NCBI GenBank assembly: GCA_024704765.1
Contig: JAKMXF010000155.1
Coordinates: forward strand, 124,001 to 188,000
Source of the DNA: Oopsacas minuta
Taxonomy: Eukaryota; Porifera; Hexactinellida; Lyssacinosida; Leucopsacidae
Direction of reading: 5' to 3'
DNA length: 64,000 nt
Part shown: positions 34,730-44,519 of the stretch, in pieces
How positions within the stretch are numbered: position 1 is the first letter of the stretch
How the letters are laid out: each line of letters opens with the position of its first letter
Program-made: the position numbers and the translations under genes
Notes under the pieces: generated by a model
The model's input: the letters and a program-made list of their open reading frames with translations, nothing else
What the model was told of the DNA's origin: nothing
Database searches by the model: none

Positions 34730-35514
34730 GGTCGTTTTGAATTCTCGCAGTTGACAAGTATGGGAAATGGCATTCACTTGTGACTGTTGTGAGTCGATGA
34801 ATTTGACAGTGCAATACAGGTATACCTCAAGGCCGTAATGTTTGTAGTGTTAATTTTTCAAATTTACCATGCCAGGATTCCAACAATTCAATCATTTTAC
34901 TACTTGCCAAATAAAATCTATCCATGAATCGTTGAGCAGTAACGTCATTTGAATGCTTACTTAGCAAATATGCCAGAAAAATGTTTAAGATTTGAAACTC
35001 TGTGGAGAGTGAATTAATACAATTAGGGTTTCAAGATTTAAACCATGGAATTTAAGGATGTTACTATACAAAATATCAAAATTTTGTCGTGATAAAGTTC
35101 CGCGTTCCAAAGCTATAGTTGTGATTATGGATGGCATATTATTGCCAATATTCATCAATAACTTGAAAACTGCATTGCTATGGCTAGATCATCGGACAAA
35201 AATGTAGTATGTATTCAACTTCTCATACCCTGATAATACATTTTGATATGATACCTCTGATGGTTATGACGCGATCTTGAAATTGATCATAAATACTATT
35301 ATTGATTACTGCGGAATATTCTTCCTGGACATCATATCAACTAGTATTATCAGGGTCTGGAAAGTCGAGTATATAGTATACTATACTACATGTCCGTTTG
35401 ATGTTCTTCCCATAGCATTTGAGGTTTACAAGTTATTGGTGAATTTTGGCAAGAATATGCCAATTTATTGCAACTAATAGAATTCCTTCACACTTCTTGA
35501 CGAATCCATATATA
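34730..35514. other. No gene or recognised element
   Basis: AT-rich spacer between two DNA transposons. No motif-bearing frame was seen. Confidence 0.4.
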
Positions 35515-36342
35515 CAGTGGAGTCTCCGAATAACGGACACGTTGGTGACATGGCTTCTATCCGTTGGAGAGAATTGTCCGCTTCTCGAAGACTGGCCCAT
35601 CTTTTTATCAAAACACCAAATATGTATCATTTTGAATGCAGTTTTACATGTATTAAAGTTGAATAGTTACAGGAGAAGTCACAAGTTATTTTATACTGTG
35701 ATAAGAATGAATATAATATAAAGTGATGACTGATGAGCAACGTAAGCATATTGGCATTGCTTTATACTCTCTATATATATTATAATGAACGTGCAAATAT
35801 GTCAGGAAGATAACTTTGTCTACTGGTTGACACTTGCAGACTAGCTACAGTATCTATTATGGTCACAATGCCCATAGCTACTTCAAAACATCCTCGACTT
35901 TCACAATTTTTGAGAAGAGAAGTAAATACAGGATTTGCTGAGGTTACGGGAGAGAAAGAAAACAAAGGAGCAGGATACGGACTATAAATCGCATGTGTGT
36001 ACCGCCTTTATGAACCCAAAGTTTACATTGACAAGATGAAAGAATTGTTTAAAGATTTGAAAGACATGGGACTTGTATAGCACTCATATTATTATGTAAA
36101 TTTTGTGATATCTATGAAATTATTGGTTGCAGTTTCTGGTTGTCCGTTCTTGAGAAATAATTTTGCATTAAGACAAGCCATTCATGGCCATTTCCCCATC
36201 CGTTGTTCCGAATTCGGGGTTGTCCGCTCCTCGGAGACTTCATAAGTGTTACATGCTTGGCAAATTCTATCCGCGCCACGAGGTTTGTCCGTTATAGGGA
36301 GTTGTCCGCGTTTCGAAGTGTCCGTTTTGGGAGACTCCACTG
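35515..36342 (+). mobile_element. Tigger/pogo-like DNA transposon, non-autonomous (copy 1)
   Basis: The ends are CAGTGGAGTCTCC on the left and, as reverse complement of the right, CAGTGGAGTCTCCCAAAACGGACAC. TA dinucleotides flank both (35513-35514 and 36343-36344). Subterminal 'gtccgtt/gtccgc' words repeat on both sides, as in Tigger elements. The 828-bp interior holds only short frames and no D-D-E transposase that I can recognise. It is the core of a 925-bp block repeated at 53907. Confidence 0.85.
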
Positions 36343-36454
36343 TATTCACAATGATGAATTAGGCAGTTTGCATGATACAAAAAAGCTCAATCATTATCAC
36401 ATAGCATGACAAGTCATCATTGACGATGGGGGACATTATCTGTAGAGGAGGGGC
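35530..36454 (+). repeat. 925-bp near-identical duplicated block, copy 1
   Basis: Aligned with 53907-54831 at a constant offset of 18377 bp without indels. I noticed two substitutions (near 36176 and 36444). The block starts 15 bp inside the left transposon end and runs about 110 bp past its right end. It is therefore a copied segment, not two independent insertions. Confidence 0.9.
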
Positions 36455-37768
36455 AAATATTGCCCGAGCGTATATTTCAATCGTTGCAGATTATCGCCTA
36501 ATGTTTTACCATAAAATATTTCTAGTAATGTATTAATGTCATTACATCTTACCACAAAGGTTTCCTTAATATCAGTTTGATACTTTACTTTACTGTGATC
36601 ATAACTAACGGAAATGTACTCCATGATATCCATACAGAAATCGTTCTTGCTCTCATATTTATATCCCATTGTCGGGCAATGAATCCCTGAGTCTCGCAAT
36701 ACTGAAGACGCTTTTTGAAATTGATTGTTTGACATTTCACAAGTTGATTTAAGTTGCATGATCTGGCCTAACTCAATTCATTCCTTATTAGATTTTGAGG
36801 GGTGGATAATGTGTAGAGTGTGAAGCGCTGACGATTAGAGGATAACCCCCTTCCTGTCGTGGGATTTTGAAACTTAATGCAATGTTGTCTCCTTCTTGAA
36901 AACGTGTAACATGTTATCAGATGCATACTGACCGAGTGCTTTTCTGTGATCTAAATGCTGGTGGGTATTATCAATCAGAGACCTTTTAGTTCATTGATGC
37001 TCAATCATTTGCTACAATGTTTAACAACCTTTGCTGGAGAATTTATCATCGGTCTTCCTGGTTTTTCCGTCTTCCAAATCTAGTCGCTTCCTCACACATT
37101 GGATATTGATTACTAGGAGTACAGGTTGAACGCGTATGATGCAAGAGATTGGGCCAATTAAACCGAATTGGCTGTTTTTGAGGGAAATCACTATCCGCAA
37201 CCTTGGGCAAATATAGTTTACATGTTGTAAATAAACATTTGGTCGAAGACAAATTTGATCTATAGTTAGGGGTTCAAATACTTTAGTGTAGTGTTCACTT
37301 AATTTTGTTAACTCATCAGCTGGTTCCTTGAATAACTGATGCGAAGTGAGCTTAATATCGCCAACTTGGGAACAGCACCAAGGACAAACCTTAAATTTAG
37401 CTGCTTCATGCGCATCCATAATTAGTGAAATATGTTTTACGTAATTGTTAAGAGGAGGGCGAGGGAGACATTAACTGAATCTAAAGAGGGGGACCAATAG
37501 ACTCAGCTACCAAACACCAATGAATATTTCTCCTTTCGAATGAGATATTGAGTATTAAAAGTTCAATATCTTTCAGATTTTGCGCCCCCCACCCTTATTA
37601 CCATTCTTTAATGAAACCATGCTCTATCGTAAATATAAATTAGCGGATCCGTTCTGTTAAATGAAACCCTGCGGATCAGGTCGGACCTACCTCGGTCTGA
37701 TCCTGACAGTCGCATACTGCAACACAAATTTCACCTTTTATTTTATTCCTTTGTAGCTTTTTGTTCAC
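36455..37768. other. Unrecognised minus-strand open frames
   Basis: Frames at 37419-37021 (132 aa, 'VCPWCCSQVG' near its start) and 36759-36436 (107 aa) are longer than chance for this AT-rich DNA and could be parts of one dead gene or element. I recognise neither. Near 37670-37710 there is a GC-rich palindrome ('gatcaggtcggacc' with 'ggtctgatcc'). 'tattttattcctttgtag' (ending 37756) looks like a splice acceptor for the gene that follows. Confidence 0.35.
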
Positions 37769-38716
37769 ATGCTATATTGTTTATCAGATGTTGCAGGATG
37801 TCTCCCTAGGATTTATTTCCCAAATATGGATGGACGAAATGACGGCGAACACATACGTTTAGATGGGAGCTTTCTTATGACATTAGCTGAGAAAAAGCAG
37901 TTAATTAAGGACCAACTCAAATATTTACAAAAGGATTCTTACCAACAATTCGATCTTTCCCTGCGTCATTTGCAAAACTATGCTGATTCTCCTCGCCAGC
38001 ATAGTTCAAATGGAAAAGATGGCATTCACAAAGTTTATCCCATTTCTGCACCTAGAATACTAATCAATTTACGTGATGATTCTCATTGGACCAACTCATG
38101 TTCAGTTGAACCAAGGTCAATTCTGAATTCTAAAGATGAATTCAAACAGCTCTTGCTTTTGATTGAACAAATATATTGCCTGGATTTACAAAATGATAAT
38201 ATTCCTTGTTCTGAAATATTTGATCAATACGATAAGCCCACTACCTTGGAAATCCAAATTCTCCTTGGTTTCGATATCCACTTTAACAATAGTATATTAC
38301 CACTTAAAATCATGTGTATTAAAAAAGGATTATCTATTATACTTAAGCTCTTCGACGTCTTTAATCCGTTGAATCAAATGTACATTCTTAGTCTCTTTAT
38401 TGAGAACATTTCATGTTACCTATTTATATATGGTCAATTAGACCCTAATCAAAATATGTTGTTACATTTTACCCACATTATGCCAAAATTTGAGTATGAT
38501 AAATTGTGCGAATTTGCTGTTATATTGGTACAATTTTTAGATGGTTCAATAGGAAATGATACACACTCTTATCTCAATATTCCTATTACACTTTTTCGAG
38601 GTATACACAAAGTTATGGAATGTTATTCAAAGAATGATCTAACTGTACACCAAGTTAACTTTTGGAAGAATATTAATCTTAATAAAGCTTTGAGTAGATA
38701 TTGTGAAATAAATTGA
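37769..38716 (+). CDS. PATL1: Pat1/PATL1-like decapping activator, C-terminal part
   Basis: The 315-aa frame aligns with the middle and C-terminal domains of animal PATL1. 'FLMTLAEKKQLIKDQLKYLQ' (residues 35-54) fits the L-M-T-x-x-E-K-x-x-x-I-K block. 'LLLLIEQIYCLDL' (128-140) fits the helix that follows. 'IMCIKKGLSIILKLFDVF' (181-198) fits the I-M-C-I-R-K-G-K core of the alpha-alpha superhelix. Pat1 links deadenylated mRNA and Lsm1-7 to Dcp2 decapping in P-bodies. The N-terminal half, including the acidic Pat-N segment, is missing. A TAG lies in frame just before a strong acceptor at 37756, so upstream exons probably exist but I cannot find them. The superhelix is short compared with vertebrate PATL1. 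AATAAA at 38793-38798 lies 77 nt past the stop. Confidence 0.75.
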   Translation: MLYCLSDVAGCLPRIYFPNMDGRNDGEHIRLDGSFLMTLAEKKQLIKDQLKYLQKDSYQQFDLSLRHLQNYADSPRQHSSNGKDGIHKVYPISAPRILINLRDDSHWTNSCSVEPRSILNSKDEFKQLLLLIEQIYCLDLQNDNIPCSEIFDQYDKPTTLEIQILLGFDIHFNNSILPLKIMCIKKGLSIILKLFDVFNPLNQMYILSLFIENISCYLFIYGQLDPNQNMLLHFTHIMPKFEYDKLCEFAVILVQFLDGSIGNDTHSYLNIPITLFRGIHKVMECYSKNDLTVHQVNFWKNINLNKALSRYCEIN

Positions 38717-38792
38717 CTCTATCTTGTATTTTGTTGATTTTGACATCTCTGAACTATACACTAATTCATCAGAATGCTTGATAATTTTTCCT

Positions 38793-38798
38793 AATAAA
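38793..38798 (+). promoter_or_regulatory. Poly(A) signal of the Pat1-like gene
   Basis: AATAAA 77 nt downstream of the TGA stop. The position is right for a short 3' UTR, as in the rest of this genome. Confidence 0.5.
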
Positions 38799-38939
38799 TT
38801 CCGGGAATTTCTTAGATCAAAATAATTTTTGCTACGATTAACTGCTCTCTTATCATTCTACAGGTATTCGCCTTATCTGGGTATGAATTATTCGATCTAG
38901 TTTATGATTATTCAGAAAGTATTGCTTTTTTTATCATTA

Positions 38940-39226
38940 CAGTGCATCCTCGTAATCCGAACAGTACTGTTCCACTTCCAAATATTTCATTTCGATTTGA
39001 GAATGTATTGAAACATTACTATATGAATTATGATTACAGTTTTTCACAAGTTGTACAACGATGAAATGATTGCAAACATATGTAATATTGTAGTATGGAT
39101 TAGTTCGCTAGTAGGATTGGATACAATTAGATATTTTGAAAACTTTTGAACCTTTACCAAAAAACTGTTGTACAAACTTTCGGCTCTGTTCTGATTAACG
39201 ATGATCGGATTAGCGAGGGCCTACTG
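38940..39226. mobile_element. Tigger-type MITE
   Basis: The left end is CAGTGCATCCTCGTAATCCG and the right-end reverse complement is CAGTAGGCCCTCGCTAATCCG. TA flanks both sides (38938-38939 and 39227-39228). The 287-bp core is non-coding. The 'CCTCG-TAATCCGA' words are typical of pogo/Tigger MITEs. Confidence 0.85.
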
Positions 39227-40042
39227 TATCCTCAATCATTGGTGTCGTAAGTTGTCACGCACCCTGGTAGCCGGAAATGTCTGGAGGCTTAGAGGTCTAC
39301 CAAAAACTCCGGGAATTCACTGACCTTATCCTTGCGCTCGATAGACCTATATCTAGGCCGATGAATGTGATTTATTTTTATGAATACCGGAAGTCCTCAC
39401 CGTTCACGAGTTTGTTGTTCTCGGGCTCTGTAGATCATAGATTTACATAATTTTTCGTTGTTGTAAGTTATGCCTTTTTCTCAACTTTCCATGTCTAGTC
39501 ACGGTTGTTACCATCTGATTTGATGATATAAAACAAGTCGGATAGAGCACCAAGTTTGGTACTAAGTTGCACTCGTGTGTGCTTGAACCTTTTAGAAAGG
39601 AGCCACTTCATCGAGTTCAGGTTGTGATGGACACACTCAATGTTTTTCCCATTTTAGATGCATATAACTCATCCAGTTTAAATCGAAACGAATTATCGAT
39701 AGTCGTGATCAGTGAGATTTCACGTCGTTTGAGTGGTCGCTCGAATATGTTCGGAATATTTTTTCCATAGCAATACAAGAATGTCTTAGGAATGTAGCAA
39801 CATTCCATTTTCGAATTTTGTCCAAGCCCTATCGAGTTACCTCTTGTTCCACGCCGCTATGCTAGCCGAGTCTAGTGATACATATATCGACCTTCGAAAT
39901 GAATTTTCAATACGATATTTCTGGAATGACCACAGCGGTCCATCTATTTTCTTCATATTTCTTACATAATAATCCTGAATACATGATATTATCGTATGTT
40001 TTGTTAAGAAGACTTATCTACAAATTGATTCATTTATGGGTA
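39227..40042. other. No gene recognised
   Basis: The open frame at 39567-39770 has no motif. There are no clear repeats. Confidence 0.4.
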
Positions 40043-40392
40043 TGGTGTAGATCTCGTTAACTGGCCCAAATATTTATGTAAATGCCGAGAAAAAATTTTT
40101 ACCTTGAATAGTGTATCTTAACCAAATCTTACCATTTCTTCTTGAATAATTACTTGTTTACATGGCCATGAGCGATATTCTACAAAATAGGAAGTCGGTT
40201 GATTGCCCCCAACGGACACTTATGATCGTTAGAGACAATCAACGCCTACTGTAGAGAGTATCGTTTATCCCCATGCAAACGAGTTAACTTTCAAGATTAA
40301 ATAATCAGATGTAGATAAGATACACTATTCAAGTTAGCAATTTATTCGAATTTTAGCATAAGTATTTCGTCCAGTTACCATGATCTACACCA
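40043..40392. mobile_element. 350-bp foldback MITE (near-complete hairpin)
   Basis: The ends TGGTGTAGATC and GATCTACACCA pair exactly and are flanked by TA. Pairing continues inward: 'cttgaatagtgtatctta' with 'taagatacactattcaag', then 'catggccatgagcgatattc' with its degraded complement near 40250-40290, then 'gttgattg' with 'caatcaac' around the centre. Almost the whole element can fold into one stem. Confidence 0.85.
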
Positions 40393-41009
40393 TATAATGA
40401 ATGAATGAATTTATACTTATGTATTATTTTTACAAAACAGAGGATAACATCATATGTATATGCGTATTATGTAACAATATGAAGAAATGGACCACGGAGG
40501 TCGAGCTAGTAAATTGTATTTAAGGATTTTTAGAGGGTTGATATGAGCATAACTAGACACAGCTAGCCATGCGGCAACGAACAAGGGGTCACTAGATAGG
40601 GCATTGACAAATTTGGGAATCAAATGTTGCCACATTCCTGAGGCATTCGTGTTACTAGGGAGATAAATTCCCGAACATATTCAAGTGACCACTTGAATAT
40701 ACGGGAAATATTTACTGATTACGTAAATCTGGGTCCAAATTCGTTTCGATTCAAATTGGATGAGATAAATGCATTTATACACCTTCACAATGTATCCAAA
40801 GTTGCACATCTAACTGAGTGTGCCCATTACACATCCCTTCTTAATGTTTAAGCACTCCTAAGTGGCGGGTTTATATTATAGCAGAAATTTGAAGATTATT
40901 TATCTATGGTCCATCCAAATTCCATTCAATGGCCTTCTTTGGTGACACTGGAGATGCTTTGTCGCTTTTGGTTAGTAATCTCGGCACTTCGTGCCGGGGG
41001 TATTAAGAA
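40393..41009. other. No gene recognised
   Basis: No domain-bearing frame, RNA gene or terminal repeat is seen. Confidence 0.4.
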
Positions 41010-41290
41010 ATTCTGAAATTTATCGAAATTTGGATTTTTGTAAAGTCATGATGGCGTTATAATCCGATTATGAGTTAACTTTTGGTCAAAATGATGACTT
41101 CGTGACATTTGTCACATTGAGGGTACTTGATTTAAATTTCAAATTTCTATCATGTATATTGGCTGAGCAGCGGTTAATATTGTGATTTTTGAAAATCCAA
41201 TAAGGTGACAATGATGTCATAAATTCGTCATATGTGTGAATTTTCGTCCCAGACTCGAATTTTCCGAGCCAGGCCAAAATACCAGTGGGG
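41010..41290 (-). repeat. Unnamed interspersed repeat family 2, copy 2
   Basis: Reverse complement of 20105-20430 with moderate divergence. It ends close to a GC-richer 'agtggggtgctgggaggtgc' patch. Confidence 0.75.
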
Positions 41291-41412
41291 TGCTGGGAGG
41301 TGCTCTAGCACCATCACGAGGGTGCTGACAATATTTCAAGGGATATCTTTGCCTTTTATTCTATTTAAGTTTAATAGCATAACCAATAAACTAGAATACG
41401 TAGGGTCTAAAG

Positions 41413-43862
41413 CAGGGTTGGGTTCAAGTACAATTGTACTTAAGTACACATTTTTGAGTACTTGTACTTGTATTTATGTACTTTTTCGTTTAATCCAATG
41501 TACTTGTACTTACATACTTTCCAAATGTACTTGAAATTTAAATTACTTTTCAAGTACATTTTCGAACTTCTACTATTAACTAGAATGGATGTTGGCTTTG
41601 TTGCCAATTTATTCATCAACACTATAGTTTCTATTGTTGATCTTTACATAGAGCTCACTAGAATATCATTGATTGGTGGTATATTTACTAAGCGAAGCAG
41701 TACAAACTTTGCTAAAAGTAACAAACAATGATAGGAATCAATCGTAAACACAATTAGGCTTCTTTTCATTACGTATATTCATTATATGGATATCTCACAT
41801 ATTATAAGTAACTAAGTATATCTGGAGATGGTTTCCGGGATGATTTTTGATATCTCTTCTTCAAACTCAATTATGGCTAGCAGAAAGCTTCCTGAAGTAT
41901 TAAAACACTTTGATATACCGGATAATTTAGATGGGAATTTCAAAGCGACATGCAAATATTGTCTGAAAGAAATTTCAGGTTGTTTAAAAGCAACACCCAA
42001 CTTCATTAAGCATATGAAACGAAATCACCATATTAAGTATGAAGAAACTCAACAGTTTCAAAGAACCAACGGAAGACAAACAACTGAAACTTAACCTACT
42101 AACCACTTCGAATAAAAAGTATCCTCATCAAAATTTACATCAACTTGAATTTACTGATGTACTTGTGAATTTTATTGCAGGGGATTTGTTCCCACTCTCA
42201 GTTGTTGAGAGTTCAAGATTTCAAAATTTTGTATACAAGTTGGACCATAAATACCAAGTGCCTACCAGAAAGCATCTTTCCACTAAACTGGTAGAGCGAA
42301 ACTATAGAAAGATCCACGAAATATTGCCAAAAAGGTTGAACAAGTTTCTAGTACTGCTCTGACTACTGACCTTTGGTCGAACAGACAGATGAAGAGTTAT
42401 ATAGGGATTACTGGTCACTTCATCTTGGACTGGAAAATACATTCCATAATGGTTGCATGCTACAGATTCTCAGGCAGACATTCTGCTTGCAACATATATG
42501 ACAAATTTCTGGAAATGATAGCTTCTTTTGAAATCAACAACAAAATTTCGACCATCATTACTGACAACGCGTACAATATGGTAAATGCATTCAGTTTACC
42601 TGGGTTGGACACTACAGCAGGAATCCGATCAAAGTAACAGTGAAGATGACATTGAAAACTACGGTGATCCAATTTTTGAATTAGAAGATGATGCCCTTGC
42701 TTTACTCCCTCTAGTTCGCAGCTCTTGCTTTGCATATACACTTCAACTTGTAGTAAAGGATGGCCTTAACAAAGCTAATATTTTTTCGAAGGTTATTTCG
42801 AAGGTATCTACAATCGTATCACATGTACCCAAGTCAACTGTTGCCACAGATGTACTGATTGGTGAGAATAGGTTACAGTCAAGCGGCCCTACTCGTTGTA
42901 ACTCACAACTATTAATGATTAAGTCAATCCTTAAAGTTGATCAAGATAAATTAAACGCCCTTTACACTACCAAGTTAGCAGCATATGAACGAAACACACT
43001 GAGAGATTTTGTGGAAATCCTATCCCCTTTTGAGGAAGCGACCGATATTGCCCAAATTGAGAACAGAGTATCTTCAAGCTTAGTCATCTCATGTAAAAGA
43101 GGTATAAGGGGTCAACTGTCAACACTTCGAATGAAATATTCTAACGCCTTAATAAAAGAACTAGCAGAATCAGTTGAACGTCGACTTACCATTTATGAAT
43201 CCGAAGATACATACACGACAGCTAGTATATTAGACCCGCGTTTTAAACTGAAGTGATGCCAAGATGGCAATGAAAGAAACCATCACAAAAGTGAACTATT
43301 GTCCAAGATGTACAAAATTGAAAACGACAACTCAAACCGCCCAGTGGTAGTAGAGTGTGAAAGTAAACAACCAAAATCAAAAAGAACTAAATTGTTTTCG
43401 TTTATGGATTCGGATGAAGAAGACACAGGAAACATGTACACGGATGAATCACAGCTTAGAGAATATTTACTCAAACCAACTATTCCAGGAAACTCTAATC
43501 CACTTGCGTTCTGGAAAGATCATGCAGATACATACCCAAAACTCGCCATATTAGCCATGAAACATCTAGCAGTTCCAGTGTCGTCTGCTCCTGTTGAACA
43601 CCTTTACAGTATCGCTGGAAGGTATTTCGTCCAGATAGATGCAATCTTTCTGACAAAACTTTTGAAATGTTGTGTTTGAACGTAGAGAACTAATTATCGT
43701 CTATCAGCAATATTAATTCCCATTAAAGTTCAAAAGTACTTAATATTGTACTTAAGTACTTTCCGAAAGTTCTTGTAATTGTACTTAAGTACTTTCATTT
43801 CAATTGTAATTTGACTTGTACTTGTACTTAAGTACTTTCAAAAGTACTTGAATCCAACCCTG
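41413..43862 (+). mobile_element. BED-finger hAT transposon with 8-bp target duplication
   Basis: The left end CAGGGTTGGGTTCAAGTAC mirrors the right end, whose reverse complement is CAGGGTTGGATTCAAGTAC. A perfect duplication GTCTAAAG flanks it (41405-41412 and 43863-43870). Both subterminal regions are packed with 'acttaagtact' and 'gtacttgtac' palindromes. The 2450-bp element carries a broken transposase. Confidence 0.95.
41873..43679 (+). pseudogene. hAT transposase relic with BED zinc finger (ZBED4-like)
   Basis: Starts at ATG 41873. A BED finger follows: 'CKYCLKEISG' with 'FIKHMKRNHH' (C-x2-C then H-x4-H). Blocks continue as 'TTDLWSNRQMKSYIGITGHF' near 42365, with the catalytic Asp in 'TTDLWS', and 'ISTIITDNAYNMVNAF' near 42548, with the second Asp. 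'RSSCFAYTLQLVVKDGLNKA' at 42718 replaces C-x-A-H with Y. 'TASILDPRFKLK' near 43220 and the dimerisation block 'LAVPVSSAPVEHLYSIAGR' near 43568 close it. Frame breaks at about 42092, 42360, 42637 and 43254 inactivate it. It is less decayed than the other hAT relics. Confidence 0.9.
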
Positions 43863-43984
43863 GTCTAAAGTATGTGTTATTAATTAATATCATTAATTAT
43901 AACTAGCAAGTATTCCATCAACATAGGTTATTTTAATTGAATCTTTCGACATTTTTACGAAAACTTTTCCATAAAAACATCGTA

Positions 43985-44519
43985 ACCCACATTTCGATCT
44001 GTGAGAGCCATTAACCCCAACCCTGATAGCCTCTGCTCTAACATTGAATTTCTTAACCACGTTTTACTCGACAGAGGGAGCTGAAACTCCTTTCACACGT
44101 GCTGTAGTGATCGGAAGAACCAATGATATTCGAATAAGTTTGTATAAGATAAGAAGTGATTCGGCATTATCTGATAGAATCTGATGCATCTTCCAGCGAC
44201 TTTCCGGTACCTTTCTGCTTTCTTTTCGCGATTGTCAAGCATGTTAGGAAGGTACATTCATGTCATTCCCTTTTCATGAACATCATAGTGCCTGGAGAAT
44301 TTTGTGAAGCTCTCAACAGATAAGAATGTGCATTTATTACGATCTTTGGGGTTGAACAAATTGATCCCTGCATGAAGTCCATGGGCTCGATTGAAAATTT
44401 TCTTTGTAATTCCTCCAGGATGATTTTCAAACATGGTATAAAAAAGTGTTCGCGCAATTCAGGCTTGGTTTCGGCAACAACTGGCGTGGTAGCGTTCACA
44501 CGGCGACGGCGTCTCGCCA
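43985..44519 (-). pseudogene. hAT transposase C-terminus (THAP12/ZMYM1-like), part after the nested insertion
   Basis: Reading right to left, 'RRRRVNATTPVVAETKPELR' is followed by 'EHFFIPCLKIILEELQRKF', the stretch ahead of the hAT C-terminal domain. The dimerisation domain follows at about 44110-43985: 'LVLPITTAR', 'CERSFSSLCRVK' and 'TWLRNSMLEQRLSGLGLMAL' in successive frames. It continues the minus-strand relic at 47465-48540; the RAG1-like element separates the two halves. Confidence 0.8.
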
